A stretch of DNA of 64,000 bases, taken from positions 62,001 through 126,000 of the forward strand of contig JADDOH010001963.1 of the NCBI GenBank assembly GCA_016648135.1, in the 5' to 3' direction. A model generated the notes under the pieces. The model made no database searches. It worked only from the letters and a program-made list of their open reading frames with translations, and had not been told where the DNA came from. This document shows positions 54,481 to 63,702 of this stretch, one piece after another; positions within the stretch are counted from its first letter, which is position 1, and the number at the start of each line of letters is the position of its first letter. The stretch is from Agrypnia vestita (taxonomy: Eukaryota > Arthropoda > Insecta > Trichoptera > Phryganeidae). The translations under genes were made by a program, and so were the position numbers.

Positions 54481-54482
54481 TA

Positions 54483-54612
54483 ATTAATCAATTAGAAAGA
54501 CGTACAGAAAAATCTAATTCACAAAAAAATATTAGGTTACTACTGGGATTCGAACCCAGGTCACCTCCTTTCCGTGGCCGGTGCTCTGACCACTAAGCTA
54601 AAGCAACCCTCT
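54483..54612 (-). mobile_element. tRNA-derived SINE with intact acceptor and T arms
   Basis: On the minus strand a tRNA-sized head begins GGTTGCT and ends AGTAACC (seven acceptor pairs, one G-U). Its T arm CTGGG-TTCGAAT-CCCAG is perfect. The five anticodon-stem positions do not pair and position 33 is not T, so it is not a working tRNA. It continues into a tail AATTAGATTTTTCTGTACG..AATTGATTAATTAATT that also occurs at 45335 and 54680. Confidence 0.7.
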
Positions 54613-54679
54613 ATGTTTCCGTGAATATATCGACCTTATAGGTATTTCTTATTTTTATTAATTGATTAATTTTTATTTA

Positions 54680-54742
54680 ATATTTTTTCGTGAATTAGAT
54701 TTTTCTGTATGTCTTTCTAATTGATTAATTAATTTGATGTAA
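54680..54742 (+). mobile_element. SINE tail, opposite orientation
   Basis: CGTGAATTAGATTTTTCTG..TTTCTAATTGATTAATTAAT, head-to-head with the SINE at 54483-54612. Confidence 0.6.
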
Positions 54743-54993
54743 AAATTTCACAGAACTTTGTTCTGAAAAATTACAACTTCACAAATATGAATGTGTTCTT
54801 GAAAATATATGTTATTTTCAAAGCAAAAAAGTCATCAAAACCACTAATCATGGGATTCTGTGCATAGTATTTGTCGTCACGTGGGATTGTCTTACATACC
54901 CAAAGATTGTTCTTAAACTAAATGTTCTTATGTACAATTATACAAGTTTAAAAAATCAACAAGTCTATTTTCTATTCACACTTATTACATTTA

Positions 54994-55612
54994 AAGACCC
55001 CATGGCAAGATGTTGTTAATTAACATTTTTGTCAAAAATGAGTTAATAAGCCCTCTAAACTAAATATTGTACGCTCTTTCCATTGGAAATAAGTTCAGAC
55101 TTAAATTGGAATATTTATTGTTAATATAAATTTTACTCTGGCAGTACCGTCGTATATTTGTTTTTATATGAAGACTATTATAATATGTACTTATATATTA
55201 TTTTTCTATAATTTTAAATGATACATATTATATTTGCTTTGGATTATTAATTAATAAGCCAGGCATTTTGTAATTTTGGATAATGGATGGTAAAAACGGA
55301 TAGCATTTGAAGGGTTGTCTGATGTTCGTGTTTAACCAATTTTAAAAAGGTGTTCCTCTATTAAAAATGAGTTCCAGAGGCGAAAAAATGGTTGTTAACT
55401 ACATTTTTTAGGGAAAATAGGTATATTTTTATTTTTTGTGCATAATTGTGTTTTTTTTACTTTGTAAATACTTTTTTTGATATTTTTGTGACATAAATAA
55501 ATAAAAATTAATCTTGAATTAGCATATTTTTCAAAGGCGAAACGCAAATGTCTAATTATCTCAAAATGACTTGAATTGAATGTTAGTTAACAACTTCTTG
55601 CCATGGGGTCTT
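54994..55612. mobile_element. DNA element with 32-bp inverted repeats and 6-bp duplication
   Basis: AAGACCCCATGGCAAGA.. (54994-55025) and its inverse (55581-55612) match at 30 of 32 positions. Both sides carry CATTTA (54988-54993, 55613-55618). About 619 bp with no coding frame. A 6-bp duplication does not fit the Tc1/mariner (2), Harbinger (3), piggyBac (TTAA) or hAT (8) elements around it. Confidence 0.8.
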
Positions 55613-55639
55613 CATTTATTTTGCAGTTGGTTCTGAGTT

Positions 55640-56930
55640 AAAATAATTAGCACTCATATGGTCATCTCAGGTTTGCAGATGATATAACGGTTATTGGTAA
55701 GGACATTAATGAACTGTAGATTATTATGATCAAGGAATGACATGAAGCATCTAAAGAACAGGACTAGAGACGAATACACGAAAAACAAATATCTTTAGTT
55801 TGGCAAACAGAAATATGTACAATAATACTGTAAAACCCCGATAATTCGAAATTCCCCACAATCCAAAATTTTTAAATAAAGAAGTCCGAATATGTTAATT
55901 TCATGGTAGATTAACTCCAATAATTCGACAACCACGGTAATATAAAATATTGATATAAAATACCTAAGAATTATAATTGACAACAAACTCAGTTGGCAGG
56001 GACACATACAAGATCTCTCTAATAAGGTTAGGAAAACGGGATACATATATAGAAATCTGAGAAAAGTGGTAGATATTGTATCCTTCAGGACTATATATTA
56101 TTCCATCACTCGATCCCTATTATCCTATGGCATAATTGGATGGGGAGGGTTTGTAAAATCAGTCATGGATCCGCTGACAAAATCACAAAAATGCATCATG
56201 CGTATAATCACCGAGAAATCTAGAATGTTTCCTTCAGATGATTTGTTTGGAATATTTAACGTTCTTGACCCGAGACAATTATACCTTAAAACCATACTTA
56301 TAAAATTCCACAAGGACAAGGTAAATCATAATCGTACTCAACAAACACGGGTTACAAGGTTGGCAAATACAATTAATTTCGAGGTACCTAAAAGGAAAAC
56401 ATCTTTTGGGCAAAGACAATTTAATTTCACTGCCCCGCTTGTTTTTAACAAGTTACCTAATGAAACTAAAGAAATAACTCTACACAAACCTTTTAAACAT
56501 CATATTAATAAGTTTATAAAAATATCAGGTAGAAGGAATGCTGAAGAAATGACCCGCCCTTGACCTCTGAATTGGCAAAAACTATTTTTATAATTTAAAG
56601 TATACTATAATATAATATTTATTTTTGTAAGTACTTAAATTCTCATCTTAATTTTGTATGTGTATTTTTTTTTCTTTTCTTTTCTCTTAGATTTAGGTAT
56701 TTCTATGATTTACTTTAAATTCTTACCTTGATTTTGTATGTATATTATCTTTTCTTTTTTATTTTCTTTTAGATTTAGATTTTTTAATTGTCATTTTTTA
56801 CTATTACATAAATACCTTATGAGAATAACTGCCACAGAACAGGTTTTTACCTGGTGTGGCAGTTATTAGTATCTTGTATTAACTAATGTAAATGTAAATA
56901 AACAATAAATATATAAATAAATAAATAAAA
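55640..56930 (+). mobile_element. LINE with RT catalytic motif and 3' hairpin
   Basis: FADDITVIGKDINEL at about 55670 is the reverse-transcriptase palm motif (F/YADD). After broken sequence (55740-55940) the frame resumes YLRIIIDNKLSWQGHIQDLS, ..RTIYYSITRSLLSYGIIGWG and the 165-codon frame to 56563. The 3' UTR ends in the hairpin ATAACTGCCAC..GTGGCAGTTAT (56825-56866) and an AAATAAATAAATAAAT tail. CR1/jockey-like, inactive. Confidence 0.85.
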
Positions 56931-56954
56931 TCTTAATAAATATGCATGTTATTA

Positions 56955-57140
56955 CGATGCAAAAAATGAACACATAAGAAGTTTTTCTAGTAAGTAAGTA
57001 ATCTTTTTGAAACTAAAAAAAACATATTTATTTGGAATGTCATATTGAGGCTTGTGATATGGGCTTGCCAGGCAACTTTACCCCGCTTCCTTCTTACCGG
57101 ACAAAGCTAGGGAATGGTCTTTGGTTTGTGATCGGCCTAT
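56955..57140 (-). repeat. Dispersed repeat (three copies in window)
   Basis: Inverse of 33192-33425. Confidence 0.6.
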
Positions 57141-57903
57141 AGCCCCTTGCACCATAAATCAATACGTCTTCAATTTTTTTTTTAAATGTGACATAATTGA
57201 AAAACTATTTTGATTTTTTTCACAAGTGAGAAAAAGAAGTACATATGTCAATATCAGATAGGTTGATACTTTAGTTATATGTACCTACTTTAGTAATAGA
57301 AATATCACAATCTTTGTACAATCATAATTAATATTGCGTTTTTGATCATTTTTGTATCTTAAATTTCGAATTAACAGGGTTTTTAGGGTAGATGGGAATA
57401 AAATGGAAACAATTGATGAATATGTTTACCTTGGTCATAAAATCAAACTCAGAAAAGAGAATAGAATAGGTTAGGATACATTTGGTTAAACTGTACTATC
57501 CATAATAAAGAAATTCTAATTTATCTTACAACAAAGGTCTTTAATGCACGCATACTACCGATGATACCTTATGGACTGAAGACTTGGTAAAAATTATCAA
57601 TAAATTAAAATGCACACGACGATTTATGGAACAATTTTTTTATTAATCAGTTCTGTACAAATATTTACAAAAATAATGTATTGTAATAATTGAAGACTTA
57701 ACCTGAGCGCATCACATTAATGTGCGCATTTTCCCGGAACGCAACCCCACACTGTAATACGCGAGCTTCAGCATATTTCCTCACTCTTATAAATCATAAT
57801 GTTTTGTATATTAATACTCTCCTGGTACTATAGAAGTACAAGCAGAAGATTGCCAGATAGGTCTAATTATTACTGTTTGTTTGTGTACTAATCATTGCTT
57901 ATA
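57141..57903. other. No gene identified
   Basis: A LINE-like phrase occurs near 57390-57600 (plus frames resembling VDGNKMETIDEYVYLGHKIK), possibly RT debris. Nothing else. Confidence 0.4.
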
Positions 57904-57905
57904 TA

Positions 57906-58382
57906 CAGCGAGTACCAGAGCTAGCAGCAGAAACTTGGCCGGTAGATTCCTGACTATGTTATGAGTCTAAAATGTACAAGCAACCATGGCCTAATATCAA
58001 TAGTTATGGAGATATGCAATATCAAAGTTTCCATTTTTTTTACAATATTTCCGACTTATTTTTTGTAAAAAGTCGAACCATCATTACAGTAACTTATATC
58101 GATTATGAAAAATTCATTTGCTTCAATACAACTTAAATAAAATGATAAAAACCTTGTAAAAAATGCCTTTTTTAAATTTTTGCAAGGTTTTTATCATTTT
58201 ATTCGACTTGTAAGCGAAAAATTTGCAAAAAAAGTCAGAAATATTGAAAAAAAATGCAACTTTTGATATTGCATATCTCCATAACTATTGATATTAGGCC
58301 ATGGTTGCTTGAACATTTTAGACTCGTAACATAGTCAGGAATCTACCTGTCAAGTTTCTGCTGCTTGCTCTGGTACACCCTG
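57906..58382. mobile_element. Fold-back MITE copy (TA-flanked)
   Basis: CAGCGAGTACCAGAGCTAGC.. to ..TGGTACACCCTG with TA on both sides. CCAGAGCTAGCAGCAG subfamily, as at 15947. Confidence 0.85.
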
Positions 58383-58384
58383 TA

Positions 58385-58550
58385 TATTGTTCTATTTTTA
58401 AAGTGTTCATTCCTCTTAAATATGTTTTATCTCTATTATTATTTTTTAATTATTTACTTAAAACCTATTTTATGTTAGGTGTATAAAAATGCTTGTAACT
58501 TTCTTGTACTACAAAAGCCTACTAGGGCGTTGATTAATAAATAAAGAAAA
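58385..58550 (+). mobile_element. LINE 3' tail
   Basis: TACAAAAGCCTACTAGGGCG then TTGATTAATAAATAAAG. Same family as 19460-19910. Lies just 3' of the zinc-finger gene. Confidence 0.6.
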
Positions 58551-58708
58551 GGTGGATTAGTCATCATCATCGGCTGTCCCTCACTGTGGTCCAGGGGAGG
58601 CATCGGGCGCCACAGCGCGACATCGCTCCGCAGTTACCCCGACTGCCTGGTGTATGAAGAGGACGGTGTCTTAGAATAATCACACATACAATTCATGAGG
58701 CCACAGCA

Positions 58709-59720
58709 CTATCTGTTGTGGATCTTCAAGTGCTTCTTCAACATGGAGCTCGTCTTAGTGCGATAAGCACATTCGCCGCAAGCGAACCTTCGCTCCTTGG
58801 AATGAGAGAGCATGTGCGCGCGGAGATTCTGAGCGCAGGTCCCTTTGTAATCGCACAAATCGCAACCGAACGCCTTCACTCCCGAGTGCTTCAACACGTG
58901 CATCGTCAGATTCTTTTTAAAATTGGACGAATACGAGCACAGCTCGCACTCAAACAGCTTGGCCGCGTCGTGGCTGCGCTTGTGCGACATGAGGTTCACC
59001 TTGTTGGCGCAGCGAAAGGAGCAAGAGTCGCACATGAAGGGCCGGTCGCCCGTGTGCGTCCGCAGGTGGTTGTCCAGGTGGCGCTTGGCCTTGGCGCGGT
59101 AGCTGCACAGCGCACACGAGAAGGGGCGCTCCGAGGAGTGGGTGAGCTTGTGCTGCTTGAGGTGGGCCAGCTGCTTGAAGCGCAGGTGGCAGTGCTCGCA
59201 CAGGAACGGCTTCTCCCCGGTGTGGATGCGGAGGTGCGCCTGGAGGCTGGCGCGGAAGTTGGTCCGGAAGCGGCAGTGCGAGCAGTGAAACGGTTTCTCC
59301 GAGTCGTGCGCGCGACGGTGAGCCAAAATGGTCGATTTTGCGAAGGCGACGTAATCGCAGACGGAACATTTGAACACTCTTTCTCCGGATTCGGTAAACG
59401 TTTCCACGTACTTATCATTGCCATCTAATTTCCTCTTTTTCTTCTTTGTCTTACTGTGAACCTGCGCTTTATGCGTCGCGTACTCCGATTTGAGTTCCGT
59501 CCTGAAATCGCAATACTTGCATCCAAACAGTCTAATATTGTCGTTACTGCAATCTGAAGATACGTTCTCTTCGTATTCTTTGCAAAGCGAGTCTTCATTC
59601 TTCTCATAGTCGCGTTGCAGTTCACCGCTTACCGGGAGTGTGCGCTCACTGGCTGTGTCTTCTCGCTTTATCTGCCGCAGACTCATCAATCTGCGTAGCG
59701 TCGCATCGGCCTGTTGGCAC
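58709..59720 (-). CDS. ZAD-C2H2 zinc-finger protein, exon 3 (nine fingers)
   Basis: Third coding exon of a 420-aa protein. The acceptor TTCCTTCTTAG precedes 59720, and the first G completes an AGG codon with exon 2. It begins CQQADATLRRLM, the end of the ZAD domain, then a linker with KKKKRK (about 176-181, possible nuclear signal) and nine C2H2 fingers from about residue 149 to 418 (first finger FGCKYC, last FACGEC). The HTGEKPF and HTGDRPF linkers are canonical, so the array probably binds DNA. The stop is TGA-side at 58709. ZAD zinc-finger proteins are nuclear DNA-binding proteins that dimerise through the ZAD. Target unknown. Confidence 0.9.
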
Positions 59721-59823
59721 CTAAGAAGGAAAGAATAGCCTTTTAGAATTATAAAACTTTATATACTTTAGAATTTTACATTCCAAATGGGAGCTGGAAC
59801 CGGAGGAGGGTTGGATGGAGTAC

Positions 59824-59906
59824 CTGCGTCTGAAGCGGTAGCAGGAATTGATCTCTCGGAGGCAAGCGTCGCATATCCCGGTGGGCAGGCCGTCCTCCGT
59901 GCCCAA
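59824..59906 (-). CDS. ZAD-C2H2 zinc-finger protein, exon 2
   Basis: 83 nt from the acceptor TTTTAATTCCAG to the donor GCAG|GTACTCC. Reads LGTEDGLPTGICDACLREIN then SCYRFRR. The DGLP..IC..C block with Cys68 and Cys71 is the second zinc-binding half of a ZAD. Phase fits exon 1 (0) and exon 3 (AG|G split codon). Confidence 0.9.
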
Positions 59907-60054
59907 CTGGAATTAAAACACCAAAATGACAAAGGTTTGGACATGGCTAGAGAGATGTTACTGCCTCAGATAATCTTTGCAAAAAAAAATGGGAAAATAA
60001 TTACGAACATATAAGAGAATGAACCATTCAATAATCCAAAATACAAAAAATAAT

Positions 60055-60110
60055 TGATTTTTCTGCCTGTGTTTCTAATTGATTAATAAATTTGGTTTGA
60101 AATTTGCATA
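60055..60110 (+). mobile_element. SINE tail scrap
   Basis: GATTTTTCTGCCTGTGTTTC then TAATTGATTAATAAATTTG, in intron 1 of the zinc-finger gene. Resembles the tail at 54680. Confidence 0.4.
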
Positions 60111-60262
60111 TTTTGTGAGTTATTTCAACATTTAAAATGGACTTGAAAAATAAAATTTTGAAACCAAGGCAATGTATTTAGATTTTGAAATTTAAGCATT
60201 CGGATTCAGGTTGATTTTGAAATTCAAGGAAATAAATATACATATTCATTGCATTATTATTA

Positions 60263-60720
60263 TTTTTTTTTTATTTATTTACGCCCAATGGGCTTTTACA
60301 ACATGAGTAAATATTTGAAAACAAAATAAAAACAGTCAACAAAATGTAATTGAAAAATTTGATAATTAATTAGCTTAATGCAAGTAAGAAAGCATACATG
60401 GTTACATCTGCATATACAAAATACAATACATATACATATACTTGAGTATACCTATACATACAAACTCTTGAGTAAGTATAATATCTGTGATAGGTGAAAT
60501 AAAAATATAGTTAGGATTGTCTAATAAATAAAATAGCATTAAAATTGTAGTTGGGATTGTCTAATGGAAGTAACTTGCAGTGTAGGAATCAAAGAAATAA
60601 TTATCAGGGGTAAGTGAAATTAAGTTATCAGTGACATAAGAGTGTAAAATATAATTAAATATTTTTGAAATACTTATTAAACAATGAAGATATTGTGTAA
60701 ACAATATGTAAAATGTAAGA
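60263..60720 (-). mobile_element. LINE 3' tail in intron 1
   Basis: TTTATTTATTTACGCCCAAT then GGGCTTTTACAAC, the inverse of the family tail. Makes up much of intron 1. Confidence 0.6.
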
Positions 60721-60875
60721 ATGAGATAAGATAACGTATTGACATTCCAATCTAAAAAAAAATGGTGGTTAGGTAGGTTTCGATACTGAACGACCCAATT
60801 TTGCAATTCCACCCATTTACGAGTTTTATGTATTATCTAGTTGATGGAAGAGCGTCAGTTGTTGTGTTTAAATTA

Positions 60876-60924
60876 GCCCGAAACTCTCTCGTTACTGTGA
60901 TCGTGTAACGAGAGAGTTTCGGGC
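60876..60924. repeat. 20-bp perfect hairpin in intron 1
   Basis: GCCCGAAACTCTCTCGTTAC and its exact inverse around a 9-nt loop, about 50 bp downstream of the exon 1 donor. Could be a MITE relic or a small-RNA hairpin. Confidence 0.85.
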
Positions 60925-60974
60925 CATTAAAATAAGAGAATAAACGTTCCATCGGCCTTCTTCACTCCACTAAC

Positions 60975-61142
60975 CACAACGGCAGCCAGGTCCCGCAGCA
61001 GGTCGGCCAAGGGAGGCGCGGCTAGCACGGTGTCCAGTAGGGAAACCTTCACATCGTCGCTGGACAAACACGTCCGACACAGGCTCGGCAGATATGCTTC
61101 TTCAGCAAGTTGCGGCAGCTCTGGTGGACTGGTCTCGTCCAT
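60975..61142 (-). CDS. ZAD-C2H2 zinc-finger protein, exon 1
   Basis: 56 codons from ATG (61142) to the donor GTTAGT. MDETSPPELPQLAEEAYLPS precedes LCRTCLSSDDVKVSLLDTVL. Cys22 and Cys25 are the first zinc-binding pair of a ZAD, followed by the helix LADLLRDLAAVV. A CTATTTTCAG acceptor lies 8 bp before the ATG, so a 5' UTR intron is likely. The start is supported by the ZAD position near the N-terminus. Confidence 0.85.
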
Positions 61143-61316
61143 CGTGAAGCCTGAAAATAGAAGGTTATGTATATATACAGTATCGAACAGACTAATTGAA
61201 ACAAGATCAAAAATTTAGAAATATCTATTATTTGTTTTTTAAATTATAACTAATTATAACAAAGTGATACTTAATATGACCTTTTTTGGCCTCAAGCAAA
61301 GATTTTAGCCTTCTTA

Positions 61317-61922
61317 GAGCTTGTTCAGACATAGCAGGAACCGTGCGGGTCTTATTTATGTAGGTTTGTATGTAATCATTCAGACATAACCTTGCGGTTA
61401 ATCAAACCGCGTGGTGCCCGCCACTCAACCGCTAGAAAATAGAATCGAGCAGCGCCCTCGTGCTCCTGTCACAACAGGAGCATGCGTGAGCTCGTTATGG
61501 ATCGCTTGGAACCTGAACTTTTTATTAATGAAGTGGAGAAAAGACCTGCAATGTGGGATCTTTAATGCGAGGATTACTCAAATAAAATTGCCAAGAACCG
61601 AGCTTGGCAGGAGTTGGTGGAGATATTTGGAAATGGTGAAGACACGTTGAAAAAAAGAGTATTTTAGGTAAGTGGGTATTTATTCACCAAAAATGAACTG
61701 ACAGAATTATATTTTTGTGTCTTGACTAATGAGCGAATTTATCCCTGATATTCAAAGACGGAGAACGGAACCGAAGCTGTCAAACTGACGTTCATTAACT
61801 AACACGCTATTCGCGCACACAAATCGCTTATTAACCGCGGCTATCTGAACACATGACACAAATCTGAGGTTTCAAAACGTGCGATTTGCAATCGCATGAT
61901 TTCCGCGTGTCTGAACAAACCC
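61317..61922 (+). mobile_element. Harbinger-type element with MADF relic
   Basis: The left end GAGCTTGTTCAGACATAG and right end GTGTCTGAACAAACCC are inverted, with TTA on both sides (61314-61316, 61923-61925). From the ATG at 61497 it reads MDRLEPELFINEVEKRPAMW, DL, stop, then CEDYSNKIAKNRAWQELVEI F, a MADF domain start broken by one TAA. MADF proteins accompany PIF/Harbinger transposases. Non-functional copy. Lies just upstream of the zinc-finger gene. Confidence 0.7.
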
Positions 61923-61925
61923 TTA

Positions 61926-62203
61926 GCATTGACTCAATGAGGTTTTGGCATGTGGTTGCCATTTTCTCGAAACTATACCTCAATTACGGACGAAATAAGC
62001 TTTTCCACCAAAGTGCAATTGAGTTTGGAGAGCCCATTCTTACAGATTGCCCATACATTTTCTATTAGTTCATGTCTGGCAAAATTAATGTATTAAAATC
62101 AGCAAAATAAATGACTTGCAAAAATCTTAACTAACTAGAGGTATTTTCTTTTAATAAAGGTATTTTTAAAATATGTATTTTGCATTTAAATAGTTTTCTT
62201 TAC
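61926..62203. other. No gene seen
   Basis: No supported feature between the Harbinger relic and the ribozyme element. Confidence 0.4.
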
Positions 62204-62267
62204 AATTATTTTGTTAAAATAAAACACAAATCACTTTGTTTTTACCACTATATTAGATTAAAAAATC

Positions 62268-62300
62268 TACATGTTTCGAGAACAATGTTCTCTTCATCAG
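62268..62300 (-). ncRNA. Hammerhead-ribozyme-like motif (family c, left arm)
   Basis: Minus strand AATC, CTGATGA, extra A, GAGAAC/GTTCTC stem with loop ATT, GAA, palindrome ACATGT, A, GATT. Stem I AATC/GATT is perfect. All core positions present. Confidence 0.75.
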
Positions 62301-62322
62301 GATTATTGTGTACACAATAATC

Positions 62323-62355
62323 CTGATGAAGAGAACATTGTTCTCGAAACATGTA
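62323..62355 (+). ncRNA. Hammerhead-ribozyme-like motif (family c, right arm)
   Basis: Identical motif on the plus strand, 22 bp from the left-arm motif. Confidence 0.75.
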
Positions 62356-62484
62356 GATTTTTTAATCTAATATAGTGGTGAAAACAAAGTGATTTGTGTT
62401 TTATTTTAATAATAATGTCACCACAAAGTTCAAGCCTTCATACAGAAGAAGAAAAAATATTCTTCGAACAGTTAATTATTTTGT

Positions 62485-63702
62485 ATTTGAATTTAAAATA
62501 GAAAAGTAACCATGTATTTACATTTTGAATTTGTGTACTTTTAATAAACTACAAAATGTATGGGCGTGTCATGCCTGTGTTTGCGCTAAACTAAATGAAA
62601 TAAAATAAATAACTACAATATACATTGCACCACGAGTACCTACTTTAGTTAGTGTATAAGTCAAAAAGTACAGTTTCAAGATATCAGCGTTTGAAGATAC
62701 AAAATCACAAGCATAAAATAAATGGTTTTTTGCATTATTTCTCACTGTTTCAGAGTTAATGTATTAACATGTTTTTTTTTTAATTTCGGAACGCTGTAAT
62801 ATTGATTTTAGATTAATGCTGTAATGCATTAAAATACAAGAATTGATGGTTTCCATCCTAACTCAATTACATCGTATTTCACATTTAATTTGAGTTACTA
62901 CGTTAAAGGAATAAACAAACCGAAAAACGCTGAAAAACTGCATTATTAACTAAAAAGTAATATTTTTTAATTGATACACTAAGTACTCATGGTGCGATAT
63001 AATGGAGCAAAAGAAAGTAGTTACCTACAACAATTGAGGCGTTCTTAAATGGAAATATTTGTTACTGTAGCATACATAACCATTACAAGTATTGTATCAA
63101 GTGATAGATAAAATACACTCCTTTTCCAGATGAATAACAGAATAAAAGGTTTCTATAACGATCCTTCTTTTCAGCACTTTGTGTCAACAATTTAATAAAT
63201 AAGCTAGAGAAACAATTGCATTCAAACACCGTTCGCCTATATATTTGACGTATCTGATTTTGTGGTTTTGATTTGGTTTGACGTTTGAGTTATGACCATA
63301 GAAAAGAGAAAACCTTGGGACCGAAATTTATCTACGAATACACTTCGGTAGCGTTCATAACTTATGCAATAACTGCGCCATTAACACATTTATAAAATAG
63401 TTCAAAATAATTAGTCAATTCAACTATAGGTTCATAAAACAATTATGTACTTTTTTACTCAAAATGCAGTAAAGAGAAATATGAACTTGAACATAATGGA
63501 TAACTTAACCACAGCAAAATTTAAATAGCATTTTTCAGTGTTCAATATTTAAAAAATTATATTACAGGATTTGTTTTTTAAAAATCACCCTTATATTTAG
63601 GTAAAGTACTAGAAAGTAACAAATACATTTTTGGACAAAATTTTCTTGCCTCACTCTCACCATCACATCACATCACATTTTCGATCATCACATTATATTA
63701 TA
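62485..63702. other. No gene seen
   Basis: AT-rich sequence with CATCACATCACATCACA runs near 63660. No supported feature. Confidence 0.45.

Larger units (their letters stand above)
62215..62473. mobile_element. Ribozyme inverted-pair element, family c
   Basis: Two inverted arms of about 95 bp with essentially no spacer (centre TTGTGTACACAA) plus a right tail of about 65 bp. Bounded by an 11-bp direct repeat AATTATTTTGT (62204-62214, 62474-62484). Both arms carry intact hammerhead motifs. The tail also occurs at 19300-19350. Confidence 0.85.

Noticed and set aside
54540..54612. tRNA gene
   Set aside because: Acceptor and T arms pair, but the anticodon stem does not and the U at position 33 is missing, and a SINE tail follows directly.
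58718..59428. 236-codon plus-strand frame opposite the zinc-finger exon
   Set aside because: Antisense shadow of the C2H2 repeats. The minus-strand frame has nine complete fingers.
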